From contig NC_020514.1 in assembly GCF_000347635.1 (NCBI RefSeq), positions 4,526,001 to 4,590,000 of the forward strand: a stretch of 64,000 nucleotides of DNA, in the 5' to 3' direction. The notes under the pieces are model-generated. The model worked only from the letters and a program-made list of their open reading frames with translations, ran no database searches and was not told the DNA's origin. This DNA is from Paraglaciecola psychrophila 170. GTDB taxonomy: Bacteria; Pseudomonadota; Gammaproteobacteria; Enterobacterales; Alteromonadaceae. Both the position numbers and the translations under genes were made by a program. Positions 52,101 to 61,927 of the stretch are shown in pieces; positions within the stretch are counted from its first letter, which is position 1; every line of letters starts with the position of its first letter.

Positions 52101-54303
52101 ATTCAGTGGTTTTTTCTTTAACAAGTTTCCTTACAAAGTCATAACTAGCCATTTGCTGGGGAACCAATTTAAGCCACATAGAATTGTCAGGCTCGCTATG
52201 CGTATAGGAAAATTCGTTTAATGGGTTGTAAACAAAGGGTAATAGCCCCTGCGCATTTAACCTGCTTAACGTGACTTTGGGTAATGTCTTAAAGCTGTCT
52301 GCAGGGTCATCTTGTATCATTTCGACAAGATACAAATGATAAGCAAGAATTAGAGGATGGAACGGAGTTAAGTATTCCTCATCGCGAAAAGTAGCAAAAC
52401 CAATATGTACCAATCGTTTTTGTGGCTTACTTAATAAAACGTCATATTCAATTTCACGTATCGCTTGGTTATACTCAACTACAACTTTTTCTACTAAGGC
52501 TTTACAATTTGGCCCCCAACCAGAGAGGCTAGGTAAACTGCCATTTTCGTTCAGGAATTCATAATATTCTAAATAGGCATCAGCTAGGTTTGGATATGAC
52601 TCTTTTAAGTCTTTAATATAAATATTATTTTCAGGATATTTGTCTACATATAAGCATCTATCCAGCAATAATTCTCGCTCCCACTGTAATAGTGTTAACC
52701 GCTTACCTTTGGGGGCCACTTCCTGGTTTTCTAGTTGGACTTTCGTTTTGGCTACATTTAATACTGCAAAATAATCATTTTGGTAGAGCTTTGAAAACTT
52801 CGCTTGGTCAAGCATCAATGGCAGATGCAATGTATCAGTGGCAACTGCACCTTCGATACTAAATGTAAGTTTTGTCGAATGGCCCTTTATTATGAACTCA
52901 ATATTATCTAATTCAGTTGCTAGGTTTTCAAATTTGACACTACCAAACTCACTGTTTTCTATAATCTGCCCGTTTTCTTGCAATTCAAAGGCGCTACCCA
53001 CTTCAGCGATTTTCAGTGTGCTATCTTCTGTTTGAAGTATCAATTTTTGGTTTTTTGGATCAACCAAGTAGCTGTATTTAAAGGCATCTTCTAGAAATTC
53101 ACCTTTTCGTAAGACTGCCACTCTAAAATTATGGGTTTCGGATGTTTTTTCTCTTTTAACTCTAAAGTTGAAGAATATTATTTCACCTGAATATTGCCCT
53201 TTAACCTGCACTCGACTACGTTTTCCTCCAGTATTGTCTGGCGTTGAAATAGTTATTTCTCCACCACTTACATTGCTGGTAGTGCATTGATTTCTTTCTA
53301 TTTTTCCACCCAAGAAGTTAAAGCCAATTTCAAAAGAAGACAGGGTTTCGTCTAACAAATATATTAAGTGCTTATCTCGCTTTCCTGCTTTGCTGTCTGT
53401 TTTTGTGCGTGAATATAAGAGGCCATCGGAGACAATTTCTTTCTCCAGTTCCAATAGATTATCTTTGTTTTTTTGTTTTTCTTGCTCACATTCACTAAAT
53501 TCCAGGGTCTTTTTCCATGATTCTGGCTCTCCATCGGTAAAGTGTTTTTTTACAAATGCAGGACTGAAGTCTAGCTCGCCCAGTTTTTCTTCTAAATTAG
53601 TCGGGAAGTTGTGGGCGATGTAGTCTAACTTTTCATAGAGCTGTTTATTTTTCTCTAACCTGGCATTAATTTGTCCCTCGGGACCATCCCAATTTTGCAA
53701 GACAGGGTCGTTTATCAATCCAATTTCATCAAATCTCAAATCCCCGTCATCGACCATGGCATTGAATAGCTCTTCAAAGCCAAACATGGTTGCACCATCT
53801 TCGATAATTTGTTCAAACCGGTGTTTGAGTAGGCACTTAGAGACTTTCTCACTTGGATCAAATGGGTCAATAAGTGTTTTTAGCGCTTCCATTATTTCAT
53901 TCGGGTGCCATACCCAACCAGATTGAGCAATATTTTCAGCTGAGTTGATTAATGTATCCAACAATGAATTATGGATAACCAATAATGCGCAGCTTTTAAT
54001 TTCGCCTTGCTGCGCAGCCACTACATCTCGAATATATGAAATGAAATTTTCACTGAATCCTTTGGAGTTATCTTCATTGTGTAGCACAACTAGAATGCTT
54101 TTCGCACTGGTAGTTATGACAGGAATGTTTACGCCTTTAACCGTGACAAATGAAGTGCTCAACTCATTTAGGGCGTTGTATAACTTTTGGCTATTGTCAG
54201 AATCAGGGGATTGGAATTGGTATCTGTATCCGTCTTGGATATGGCCTTGTCCCCATCTTATAAATGTTTCGGCTAAGAAATTTTCAAACTGTTTTTCTGA
54301 CAT
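49192..54303 (-). CDS. dptH: DptH, HerA-like ATPase of the Dnd restriction module
   Basis: About 1703 residues from the ATG at 54301-54303 (MSEKQFENFL), preferred because GGAG lies 9 nt upstream; an ATG five codons earlier is possible. The C-terminal motor has Walker A GIIGTMGTGKTQCTK near 1360 and Walker B KLILVDEADNF near 1580, with HerA/FtsK-like spacing. The N-terminal 1300 residues are typical only of DptH. With DptF and DptG it restricts DNA lacking phosphorothioates. It overlaps the dptG end by 20 bp. Confidence 0.92.
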   Translation of the reverse strand: MSEKQFENFLAETFIRWGQGHIQDGYRYQFQSPDSDNSQKLYNALNELSTSFVTVKGVNIPVITTSAKSILVVLHNEDNSKGFSENFISYIRDVVAAQQGEIKSCALLVIHNSLLDTLINSAENIAQSGWVWHPNEIMEALKTLIDPFDPSEKVSKCLLKHRFEQIIEDGATMFGFEELFNAMVDDGDLRFDEIGLINDPVLQNWDGPEGQINARLEKNKQLYEKLDYIAHNFPTNLEEKLGELDFSPAFVKKHFTDGEPESWKKTLEFSECEQEKQKNKDNLLELEKEIVSDGLLYSRTKTDSKAGKRDKHLIYLLDETLSSFEIGFNFLGGKIERNQCTTSNVSGGEITISTPDNTGGKRSRVQVKGQYSGEIIFFNFRVKREKTSETHNFRVAVLRKGEFLEDAFKYSYLVDPKNQKLILQTEDSTLKIAEVGSAFELQENGQIIENSEFGSVKFENLATELDNIEFIIKGHSTKLTFSIEGAVATDTLHLPLMLDQAKFSKLYQNDYFAVLNVAKTKVQLENQEVAPKGKRLTLLQWERELLLDRCLYVDKYPENNIYIKDLKESYPNLADAYLEYYEFLNENGSLPSLSGWGPNCKALVEKVVVEYNQAIREIEYDVLLSKPQKRLVHIGFATFRDEEYLTPFHPLILAYHLYLVEMIQDDPADSFKTLPKVTLSRLNAQGLLPFVYNPLNEFSYTHSEPDNSMWLKLVPQQMASYDFVRKLVKEKTTEFHDAFSSLFTNGPRSKIIINSVNNGYNRELLLGLIDFIKLHKDKVCQIHVNLYDDEINYCEFDLFADTHSYDKLKEAYGLDKGATKDIADTIIDLIRTRLTYSKFKNKKQDDGTYRPQEYAHLTFFKNNNKVQSTDVNVNEELSGIVSDGLLAGEASTNKEDSYFTSFGLKGINISNKLHLQIAERLNGLIKPSRKTNEQHSRSKSMALAVSDKFKQLLSCSYQSSVWTTIIDPKVTLDFFDNEKNVVLIHYSDNYTNSANYDAITVTEESELYKKVLEQDQGGIIEEFNAFNGEWLLKMITANDNDRKEKKGIIGAYKFVNCLLQNSDITWVPLSVAEMIRVAGNIGLKMSDSDFSRNINGYKSGLISDDVLFVGFKNDSMVLLPLEVKTGKKQTHSKGVAQAKELKRYLTEDILGNDSLANHLYRGLFIRQILMQIDKYKLYHLYERGYFDELLDRREWWLQGNYKIEGIVDYPDGFLVSHVENDTFFEPTFELKEDILKIQLPISYLNKFIKTPLNELFSDTQPEKLCHVDTKYVLNGTANLCPVENKTQELDEEEPDTLPMAAEPPPQHYEHKQVPIIDSGSHAEEKTALKVLIGHSSHGEDPVFWEPTNTSKFMNTNSGIIGTMGTGKTQCTKSVITQLYRNQHNNVDGKPIGVLIFDYKSDYVDDKFIEATKAKKFKLYKLPYNPLSLFGDTPMLPIHTAAGFSETMSKAYGLGKKQQLKLENIILEAYDLAGIKPEDASTWKRPAPTIENIWDLFLEQEKVEEDSLYAALSKLARFKIFETDPEKMMSLYELIDGVTVIELAGYPSEVQNLIVALTLDLFYSQMQKQGKPEVQGDFRQVSKLILVDEADNFMSQNFSSLRRILKEGREYGVGVILSTQDITHFKTSENDYSTYILSWIVHRVSQIKNQDIKSIFNKDDKTEQEQLMKSIRGLEKHYSLYVNGDKKITKIKDKAFWELLNENL

Positions 54304-55594
54304 ACACCGCATCTCCACTGTCGCTCATTCTTTCTACATTTCCTATGCGTTCATAAAAGCTAACTAACACTTTTTGACTTTGCTTGTCGAAAAACACCCC
54401 TCTTGCTTCAAATTCCAATATTAATTCATGGAATCTTAATTGTTCTCTATCTATCCCGATTGCTAGGTTGGTTAGGAGCAAAACGTAATCTTGATTGAAC
54501 ACTAAGACTCTTCCAGCTCGGCCTCTATTTTGAATGAAGTGCGCGCACAGCTCGGTTTCAATAGCTTTACGGTAATTAACATTCACGTCATAGCGGGATT
54601 CACTTTTTCCAAATTGCTGTACCGACAGCGATAGTAAGTTCTTAAGAGCTTCCCGCGAGGAGTTTGCAGGTTGGAATTCAATATTTAATTTGCGATTATC
54701 AATAAAATTCTTAGTATAAATATTGAGATCCTCCAAACATTCGGAATCAGTGAGTGAATCTGAAATTTTCCACAACGGCTGTTTTAAAGTATCAGGCTCT
54801 TGAATGCTTTCAGACATTGCCAAGTAGGGAAATACTTTTTCAAAGTTACGTGCTAGTTGCCTATATCCATATTCTTTTACCCAAGTTCTTTCTTCTGAAG
54901 CTTTCTCATTGTCCATGATGAAATAACACTTTTTAGGTGTGGGTTCACCTTGTTGCCATGCGTCCAAATTAATCGCTATTTGAGCAGTATAAAGAAAGGA
55001 ATAGAGTCTTAAAAAGTCTGTAATCGAGTTCAAAAAATACTTAGGTTTGCTATTTAAAAAAGAAAGGTCTTTAGCAAACTGTTCTGATAGAAAAGGTAAA
55101 TATGCTGCTTCCTTAGATTTATCAGTAACAGTGCCTGCTGTACTTCCTGTTATTGTGAATTTTTCAAAAGTGGCAGCAATTTCATTCTCAATAAAGTTAA
55201 GCTTTGTTTTAGATTTTTCTTTTAAATAAAAGTCTTGTAGTAAATTGAGAAAAAAGTCACCTAGTCGCTTATTACTCGAATTCCCTTGCACCTTTTGGGC
55301 TTTAAATAGAAGCAATTCAGGGCTTATTTTGTATAATTCATCGTTTTGAAAGTACATACTTTCAATCTCATTCCAAAACTCAGGCACATCTAGCTTTAGT
55401 TCGAACGCGTCCTTACATGCCTTTGTGAATTCGCTCATATTGTCTGTCGAAATTTGTTTTCTGTAGCAATACTTAATGAAGTGCCCTAATACGCAGTCCC
55501 AGTCAAAAACATCCTTCCTATCCTTAGTATTGATTGGAAAAAAAGCGGTGACTTTATTGTTTTGGGGTACCAGTTGTTTTTTTATATTAAGCAT
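54284..55594 (-). CDS. dptG: DptG, Dnd restriction component
   Basis: 436 residues, in the expected place between dptF and dptH. No enzymatic motif is visible. Recognisable DptG features are the N-terminal KDRKDVFDWDCVLGHFIKYC and the C-terminal FIQNRGRAGRVLVFNQDYVLLL, IDREQLRFHELILEFEARGV region. Probably a structural or DNA-binding member of the DptFGH complex. It starts 3 bp after the dptF stop. Confidence 0.85.
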   Translation of the reverse strand: MLNIKKQLVPQNNKVTAFFPINTKDRKDVFDWDCVLGHFIKYCYRKQISTDNMSEFTKACKDAFELKLDVPEFWNEIESMYFQNDELYKISPELLLFKAQKVQGNSSNKRLGDFFLNLLQDFYLKEKSKTKLNFIENEIAATFEKFTITGSTAGTVTDKSKEAAYLPFLSEQFAKDLSFLNSKPKYFLNSITDFLRLYSFLYTAQIAINLDAWQQGEPTPKKCYFIMDNEKASEERTWVKEYGYRQLARNFEKVFPYLAMSESIQEPDTLKQPLWKISDSLTDSECLEDLNIYTKNFIDNRKLNIEFQPANSSREALKNLLSLSVQQFGKSESRYDVNVNYRKAIETELCAHFIQNRGRAGRVLVFNQDYVLLLTNLAIGIDREQLRFHELILEFEARGVFFDKQSQKVLVSFYERIGNVERMSDSGDAVYVRKTV

Positions 55595-55597
55595 TCT

Positions 55598-57205
55598 TTA
55601 TACCCCACTCACTTCGATGTCTTCATCATCAATATTTTTAACCGTAAAACGCTTGTTGCCTTTAACAATTACTAAGGTGTTTGAATTAGCTGCAATTTCA
55701 GAAATTTGGTCTACTAATTCATCTAAAAGTACAACGGTATTTTTATCATGTTTATTGGGACGATAACCTTTAACAATATCTTCCATTAACTTTAATAAAT
55801 TAATGTTGATGGGAATTACGAATGGTTTTTCATTAAGTTTGATGTGTGCAATAAAGAAAAAAGGTTTTGATTTGTTATTTGACTTAATGGCTTCTAAGTC
55901 AAGTTTGAGTTCTACTTCAGTAACAACTTGGTATTTATTATGCTCTGATATTAGAAACTGTCCTTTGTCTAAATTAGTCGCATTTCGATTGTTATATTTA
56001 TGAATAGCTGCAACAACAGTATCTCGATAGAAACCTCTTAGGCTAAATTTCTTAGAAGGGTCACCGTCGAAATTATTATGTAGATTCCAAATATTTGAAT
56101 AACGATCGATTAAAGTTTCAGAAAAGTCATTGTAAAACTTCGAGTGATAGTTGTTACCTAAGTCCATACCTTTTAATAAATAGAACAGTCTTAGGTAGGA
56201 ATAAGGTTTAGGACTTTGAGGCTTACTGATCCCTAACTCTGATGATAAACAAGCTATATATTCATCAAACTTTGGGTCTGGTAGTCCCAAGCTATGCGAC
56301 AATACAAACTTATCAATGGCATTGGTTCTTTGGTCCGCAGGATCAAATTCAATAATTTTTGAAGACAGCTCATTGTCAGATTCTTTAAATAAGTTATCGA
56401 ATAAGTATTCAGAATCGTTACCATTTCCGACTAACAAGGTGTGAATAAAGTCGAGCAATGTTCTTGCTGTTAAAAACTGGTCTTTCATTAAGCGTGCTTT
56501 GAAAAGTACATCTATGAGCCTTTCTTGCACTTCAGGTATACTGAGTAACCTATAGTTAGCACAAAGCTTTCTATCGGGGCTCTGAGAAGCTAATTCCTTG
56601 TCAAAGTACTGCCTAATAATATTGTCGTCCATGGCGGTAATCTTTCCTAGAATACGCATAGCAAAATCTGAAGAGTGGCCATCTTCACTCAATTGAAACT
56701 TTGTATAACTTTCAAAATTCAAAAAAACATGATTTATCGAATATTTTTGGTTTTCTAAGAATGCCTTAATTGAATTCTTTATAGGAAGGCAATCGCCTTC
56801 TTGAGCATAATTCCCCAGCATTCCGACGTTTATGCCAATAACTAAGGGATGTGAACCAGCTTCAAATTCTTCAAACAATTTATTAAGAGTCTGTATTGCG
56901 TTCACATTGGGATCGAAGCTGTGTGTCGCGTCTAAGTGAAATGTTGCTCTCTTGGAAAAGTCTTGACTATAACGAGTTAAAATTTCTGACTTACCATCGC
57001 CACTACTTCCACACAGGAATATGATTTTTTTATCAGTTGGCGATAGTGATGTGAGCTGTGCTTTAAAATCAGTTTCTATATCGGTTGTGATATAGAGATA
57101 GTTTTTTATATTATCTAATTCTGTCGATATTAAATCTAACCGTTCTGTTGATACTGCATAAGGCGACGATTTTGAAAGGACACTTAGAGCCTGCCTTAAA
57201 TCCAT
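55598..57205 (-). CDS. dptF: DptF, ATPase of the Dnd restriction module
   Basis: 535 residues. The P-loop is IIFLCGSSGDGKSEILTRYS (residues 61-80), followed by the DptF hallmarks FHLDATHSFDPN and NVGMLGNYAQEG. The ATG at 57203-57205 has a purine-rich ribosome site. First gene of the dptFGH operon, transcribed convergently to dndBCDE, with the ParB/channel pair lying after dptH. Restricts unmodified DNA together with DptG and DptH; nuclease chemistry is not evident in this subunit. Confidence 0.92.
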   Translation of the reverse strand: MDLRQALSVLSKSSPYAVSTERLDLISTELDNIKNYLYITTDIETDFKAQLTSLSPTDKKIIFLCGSSGDGKSEILTRYSQDFSKRATFHLDATHSFDPNVNAIQTLNKLFEEFEAGSHPLVIGINVGMLGNYAQEGDCLPIKNSIKAFLENQKYSINHVFLNFESYTKFQLSEDGHSSDFAMRILGKITAMDDNIIRQYFDKELASQSPDRKLCANYRLLSIPEVQERLIDVLFKARLMKDQFLTARTLLDFIHTLLVGNGNDSEYLFDNLFKESDNELSSKIIEFDPADQRTNAIDKFVLSHSLGLPDPKFDEYIACLSSELGISKPQSPKPYSYLRLFYLLKGMDLGNNYHSKFYNDFSETLIDRYSNIWNLHNNFDGDPSKKFSLRGFYRDTVVAAIHKYNNRNATNLDKGQFLISEHNKYQVVTEVELKLDLEAIKSNNKSKPFFFIAHIKLNEKPFVIPININLLKLMEDIVKGYRPNKHDKNTVVLLDELVDQISEIAANSNTLVIVKGNKRFTVKNIDDEDIEVSGV

Positions 57206-57489
57206 ATTTCTCTTCCCTCGCAGATAGTTATAATGATTTTTCTGTAAAACAGCATAGTGAATGGAAATTTATCCATTAAAGATTTGCTCCTTTGCAAAAA
57301 AGGAGTTGGGCGAGTATTTAGTACTCTTCGGTAAAAGGTGTATTTAAACAGCAGCAAATAATCAATAGAGTCCAGACGGCACGCCTGGATAAGATTGGCC
57401 TGTTCAAGTTTGTTATGCTTATTGATCATCGTTTCACTTTTACCAATTTCACTCTTATTCATTATGTTTAAGCATGATGTTACTTCCAA

Positions 57490-57826
57490 ACCTTGTTTTT
57501 TAGCTAAATACCAGCCCACCGGATAATTCGCCTCACTCCACAAGGTCAGCTGGTTGTCTATCCTCACTTTAAAAATGATGGGTACTAGTTTGCCTATCAG
57601 ATTCACCCCAGAAGGTGGCAGCCTCACTTACGTTCAAACATGCAAGGTCTTCAGCATAGGCAGCATTAAAGGCTACCCACAGAAAGATAAATTGACCATC
57701 AGGGTTATTCTGACAAGACTCAGAGCGATAAAACCAGCTTAGCGTTTGGTCTACCCGCAATGATACATGATGAGGATAATGTGCTCGTTCAGCGCGATGG
57801 CGCAGTTTAAGCAGGTTATAGTCCAT
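57490..57826 (-). pseudogene. HEPN-type Dnd-associated gene, internally deleted and frameshifted
   Basis: The first 70 codons (MDYNLLKLRHRAERAHYP ... FIFLWVAFNAAYAEDL) match a family of HEPN-like proteins frequently seen with dnd loci. In a second frame the gene jumps to the family's C-terminus (GVNLIGKLVPIIFKVRIDN ... EANYPVGWYLAKKQ). About 100 codons in between, including the usual RNxxxH region, are missing. Non-functional. Its 5' end and upstream region are duplicated at 63.75 kb. Confidence 0.7.
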
Positions 57827-57975
57827 GAACTAACATATTTTACTTCCTTACCTGCCACTTTAAAAGTAAGTTGTTACTTATTAGGGACTTAAACTACTCT
57901 CAAATCATGTGAATGCAATAAGTAAATGCTACTTTAGTCTACTTTATATTGTTTAAAAAAAGTCCAATATAACGG
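57768..57975. repeat. Direct repeat, left copy (HEPN gene 5' end and upstream)
   Basis: Shares with 63747-63935 the order GCTCGTTCAGCGCGATGG, GGTTATAGTCCATG, CTTCCTTACCT, then GTGAATGCAATAAGTAAAT. The copies differ at many single bases. Confidence 0.8.
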
Positions 57976-58230
57976 CACAAGTAATCAAGGAGTTGAAAAT
58001 CAAGCGGTCAAATTAACCTATCATAGTTGTTGATCTATATATGTTTAGAAGATTAGGTTGGGTATCGGGGTCGCAGCAGCGTATCGGTTGTTTTTTAGCC
58101 ATTTTGGCTTGCGGTAACATCGCTTTTCGACTAAAAGAACGTCATCAATACTTTTTCTCAGTTAACGACTGTTCAGTTCACCAAATTGAATGTCTCTTAG
58201 TCCAGAATTCAAAAAAGGAATGGGTTATTC
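57976..58230. other. Leader region of the membrane-protein gene
   Basis: A 66-codon ORF at 58041-58241 overlaps the next gene but has no recognisable content or good ribosome site, so it is not called. The stretch probably holds the promoter for 58231. Confidence 0.35.
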
Positions 58231-59283
58231 ATGGGAAGTGAAAACGTTACCTATCGTAAATGGATTACTAACCTTTGGTTGCCGTTCTTAAAAACAGGCT
58301 TGGCTCTGGCTTCTATCTACATGTTTTACTTTATCTATTCCATTTCTGGATTTTCCTTTATTCAAGGAGTGGACAATTCAAGTAAAACTGAAGGTAGTAT
58401 CACCCTTGCTGTTTTGCACGGGGATGTCGAAACCCAAGACTACATAGCCGGGTTGTCTGATGAACTGAATGGGGTATGCAACACACCTTTGGTAGTCAGA
58501 GAGTACGACGTGATCAAGAAAGATCCTTCTGACAAAATCGAGGAGATTGTTGTCGTTGGCTCCAGAGGCTCTGCGGTGAGTGGTGAGTTGCTAGAGATTG
58601 ACGTAATCGCAGCTTTAAAAAAAGTCGGTGCCAAAATAATAGAAAATGAAACCTCTAAATTTTTGGCTACATACTCAACTAAAATCTCGATAGATGGCTT
58701 TTATCATCTCACCCCTATTCCTAAAACAGATAATAAGAAATGGCAAATAAGTATTAAAGAAAGATGTATTCGAGTGCTGCGCTTTTTTGAACTGGAGGGC
58801 GAATTAACCATTGCAGCAGATTTAGTTTTTAAGTTTGAGTATTCACACGCTATTGATGCGATTAGGCTCGATCTCATTTTCTTCAACATTAATTATACGG
58901 CTGCAAAATCGCTATCACACGCCATTAATATGGACATAAAATTGTCATCAAACTGGATTACTGATGCTGATTATGGCGAAGCAACAGCAAAATTAAAAAG
59001 TGAAACATTACTCTCCCTGGGCAAATTACCTTTAGGCCAAGACATGTCTACCGCATTGGGGGGGAGTAAGGATAAAAGCCTTAACCATTTTCTTATCTCA
59101 AAACATATATTGAATGCATCAAGTTGGACTCCGGCGCCTCCGTTCGATATACATAGTGTTAGGGCTTGTATCCGTGAACGAAAGGAATGTCACTTTATCG
59201 CTGGTGATATTGCATTTACATTCATTGAAACGGGTGATGGCGCAGACTTAGTGTCTGATATGTCCAAAATGATCATCGAGTAA
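58231..59283 (+). CDS. Unrecognised single-pass membrane protein
   Basis: 350 residues. A membrane helix lies at about 15-40 (PFLKTGLALASIYMFYFIYS), and the rest is probably outside the cytoplasm, mixed alpha/beta. The segment KIEEIVVVGSRGS looks like a TonB-receptor plug opening, but nothing else resembles a receptor, so I treat it as coincidence. Four or five Cys in the outer part (GVCNTP, KERCIRV, RACIRERKECHF) could form disulfides. The ATG has AAGGA upstream. No function can be given. It lies inside the segment bracketed by the direct repeats. Confidence 0.55.
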   Translation: MGSENVTYRKWITNLWLPFLKTGLALASIYMFYFIYSISGFSFIQGVDNSSKTEGSITLAVLHGDVETQDYIAGLSDELNGVCNTPLVVREYDVIKKDPSDKIEEIVVVGSRGSAVSGELLEIDVIAALKKVGAKIIENETSKFLATYSTKISIDGFYHLTPIPKTDNKKWQISIKERCIRVLRFFELEGELTIAADLVFKFEYSHAIDAIRLDLIFFNINYTAAKSLSHAINMDIKLSSNWITDADYGEATAKLKSETLLSLGKLPLGQDMSTALGGSKDKSLNHFLISKHILNASSWTPAPPFDIHSVRACIRERKECHFIAGDIAFTFIETGDGADLVSDMSKMIIE

Positions 59284-59799
59284 CATTTCATTTAAAGCGA
59301 TGTCTACGTTTCAGTACAAAGCCAATGAGCTAATGGGATAGACAAAATAGTATCCTTTATGTTTTATCCTTTATGCTTTGTTTAGCTGTCATCAAAGGGG
59401 TAGCAGTGGCATGGTCAGTATAAAAGGGTCAGATCCAAATTAAACAGATTAATTTATTTTTCGCCATCCAAAATTAACTGGACAGCTAGAATAACTCACT
59501 CATTCCAATCTCTTGTGGCACCGCCACTGTGTTCCCGCATTTAAAATTCAAGCTAAACATGGCTTATTCTTGGGGCAAATGCCAAGTGTACTTCACAAGA
59601 CCCCACTAACCTTTAGCTAAGCAGAACATAAGGAGTCAGGTTTGTATTTTGTGCAACATTCAAGACCTGCCCCCACTCTCCCTGCAAAATTAATGATGTG
59701 ATTGATGATGGTATTACTTTAATGTTTTATTGACGGCGGTTAATAGTAAAGTATTCATTAATGCTATGATTAGCTCACAACATCCCATAGGAGATTGAC
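59284..59799. other. Gap with REP and border debris
   Basis: TTTTATCCTTTATG is repeated at about 59351-59377. AAAGGGTCAGATCCAAATTA (about 59425) is a border motif, and AATTAACTGGACAGCTAG (about 59471) resembles the third repeat type. No gene is seen. Confidence 0.4.
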
Positions 59800-60066
59800 G
59801 TGGAACGCCAGCAACTAAGAGAATATTTAGAGCAATTGAATAGCACTATTGGTGACTTACGTGCACCAGATGATGATAAAAATAAATTGACGGGGCTTAT
59901 TGCAGAAATAGAACTGCAGTTAAATGAGCCCAAGTTGGTCGCAGGCGATCCTCAAACCTTGGTCGATCAAGTTGAGAATATGATCACCACCTTTGAGCAA
60001 GATCACCCTAGGGTGGCCGGCATTCTGAATAATATTATGGTGACTCTGAGTAATATGGGGGTATAG
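59800..60066 (+). CDS. DUF4404 family protein
   Basis: 88 residues from a GTG start with GGAG 6 nt upstream. The whole protein fits DUF4404: an N-terminal helix (QLREYLEQLNSTIGDL), a middle amphipathic part, and the conserved end FEQDHPRVAGILNNIMVTLS. Small cytoplasmic proteins of unknown role, common in Alteromonadales and Pseudomonas. It is outside the mobile region and probably core genome. Confidence 0.85.
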   Translation: MERQQLREYLEQLNSTIGDLRAPDDDKNKLTGLIAEIELQLNEPKLVAGDPQTLVDQVENMITTFEQDHPRVAGILNNIMVTLSNMGV

Positions 60067-60349
60067 GCCGAAGTTGGCTGAGATGGCTGAGATGGCTGAG
60101 TGTTTTTAAAATCATGATAGAAACATTCATAATGTCAGCAATGCCTATTCCCTTTTAAATCGCGGGAATGCAGCACAAAAATGCGGCTGCTTTCCCAGAT
60201 AATGAGTTTGCGCTGCGCCCAATCAGGGCGCGTTTATGCTGTCATCATTGAGTTATAGTCTTGCACTTTCATGCATTGCAAAGTAAGCGACCTTCACTCC
60301 TCTAAGTGGGTAATCGCTTATGACGATAAGTCTTATTATTCACTTTCCA
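60067..60349. other. Gap with a stem-loop
   Basis: GGGAATGCAGC and GCTGCTTTCCC (60164-60196) form a 10-of-11 bp stem about 100 bp after the DUF4404 stop, probably its transcript end although no T-run follows. GATGGCTGA is repeated at 60078-60102. Confidence 0.45.
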
Positions 60350-60590
60350 TCACTCACTATTTTTTTCCAGCTGCGCAAGAGGATGTTCTGGCTGCATGTG
60401 TTGTGCGCTAACGTGTTTTAACATACTCAATACCGGTTCGTGTTTGATTTGAGCCCCTTGTTTTTTAGCCATCACCAAAGCATCTAAGGAATGGTCTATG
60501 CCAAGTCATAACTGGCGACAGGCGATGGTTCGCTTTATTACCGAGTTTGGGGAATGCCTCGTGAAACATCTTAAATAATGGCAGTTGCAC
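60350..60590 (-). pseudogene. Decayed gene remnant, family unknown
   Basis: The minus strand shows ALVMAKKQGAQIKHEPVLSM, LKHVSAQHMQPEHPLAQLEK up to a stop at 60350. Upstream, in another frame, is FKMFHEAFPKLGNKANHRLS. The good protein character of both parts implies a gene broken by a frameshift, with its 5' end lost. Confidence 0.45.
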
Positions 60591-60928
60591 AGAATCTGTT
60601 ACAAGCTCAAACCATCTATATCGAGCCACCGCTGCGACCGCTTATATGGAATTGCCACCATTGGTTATTTACCCTACTGCTTCGATAACCTAATCAGCCC
60701 AACTATGGTACTTTTGTACAGTTTTATATGTGTGAAGATATTGTAGGCATAAGAACTGTCTGATTCCGAATTAGCAGCTAGTATCAATATTGAGGCTAAT
60801 TCTTTTGGCTTTAAGAACGCTAGATATTTTGAAATAGTGATCTTTATCCCACTTTCGCAATAAAATACATTACTAGCAGGTCTGTTACACTTACACAGTG
60901 ACATGACGTCAATGGCAAAGAGGAAATT

Positions 60929-61375
60929 ATGAGTACATATCAAAAATCACAGGATGCAATTTCTGCCCTGACACCAGAGCAGTTTCACGTCACTCAAGAA
61001 AATGGCACCGAGCGCCCTGGTACCGGTGAATTATTAAACAACACCTTACCTGGTATTTATGTAGATGTAGTATCTGGAGAGCCTCTATTTGCCTCATCTG
61101 CCAAGTATGAATCAGGATGTGGCTGGCCAAGCTTTACTAAAGCGATAGACTCAGTCAACGTTAATGAAATTACTGATAACTCGCTTGGTATGATGCGTAC
61201 TGAGGTACGTTCTTCTCATGGTGACAGTCACCTAGGTCATGTGTTTCCTGATGGGCCGAAAGACCAAGGTGGTCTGCGTTATTGTATTAATTCTGCTTCA
61301 CTGCGTTTTATCCCTCGGGATGAAATGGCAAACAAAGGTTATGAAGCTTATTTAGATCAAGTAGAGGATATTTAG
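60929..61375 (+). CDS. msrB: Peptide-methionine (R)-S-oxide reductase MsrB
   Basis: 148 residues. It shows the MsrB order [54 protein letters not shown] and the active-site [11 protein letters not shown], where the Cys is catalytic. The zinc-binding CxxC pairs of many MsrBs are absent, so it is the zinc-free form. Repairs oxidised methionine in proteins. Followed after 2 bp by msrA; ribosome site GAGGAAAT. Confidence 0.95.
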   Translation: MSTYQKSQDAISALTPEQFHVTQENGTERPGTGELLNNTLPGIYVDVVSGEPLFASSAKYESGCGWPSFTKAIDSVNVNEITDNSLGMMRTEVRSSHGDSHLGHVFPDGPKDQGGLRYCINSASLRFIPRDEMANKGYEAYLDQVEDI

Positions 61376-61377
61376 TC

Positions 61378-61875
61378 ATGGCAAATGAACGCGCAGTATT
61401 AGCCGGAGGTTGTTTTTGGGGCATGCAGGATCTTATTCGTAAAATGCCCGGTGTTAAATCCACTCGGGTGGGTTACACCGGTGGTGAAGTGCCAAATGCG
61501 ACTTATCGCAATCATGGTAACCATGCAGAAGGAATTGAAATATTATTTGATAATGACGTTATCAACTATCGACAAATTTTAGAGTTTTTCTTTCAAATTC
61601 ATGATCCCAGCACATCAGATAGGCAAGGTAACGATACCGGTGCGTCATATCGCTCGGCTATTTATTATGTGTCTGATGAGCAAAAAGCAGAAGCACTAAA
61701 AACCATTGCTGACGTGGATGCCTGTGGATTATGGCCTGGTAAAGTAGTGACCGAAGTAGAATCAGTTAGTGATTTTTGGGAAGCTGAAGCTGAACACCAA
61801 GACTACCTAGAAACCCGCCCCAACGGTTACACCTGCCACTTTGTAAGACCTGGCTGGAAACTACCTTCAGCTTAG
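61378..61875 (+). CDS. msrA: Peptide-methionine (S)-S-oxide reductase MsrA
   Basis: 165 residues. The catalytic motif [17 protein letters not shown], then [20 protein letters not shown] and [20 protein letters not shown] are complete. Operon with msrB (2-bp gap), so the two stereo-specific repair enzymes are made together. Confidence 0.95.
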   Translation: MANERAVLAGGCFWGMQDLIRKMPGVKSTRVGYTGGEVPNATYRNHGNHAEGIEILFDNDVINYRQILEFFFQIHDPSTSDRQGNDTGASYRSAIYYVSDEQKAEALKTIADVDACGLWPGKVVTEVESVSDFWEAEAEHQDYLETRPNGYTCHFVRPGWKLPSA

Positions 61876-61927
61876 AGAGTTTAAATACGTGTGACTTGTT
61901 GTAAAAAAGCAATTAAAGCATCCTGAC

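Noticed and set aside
58041..58241. A 66-codon ORF as a gene
   Set aside because: No recognisable content, weak ribosome site, overlaps the better-supported gene at 58231.
58231..59283. TonB-receptor relative, from KIEEIVVVGSRGS
   Set aside because: No plug or barrel pattern follows; the N-terminus is a membrane anchor rather than a signal peptide for the outer membrane.
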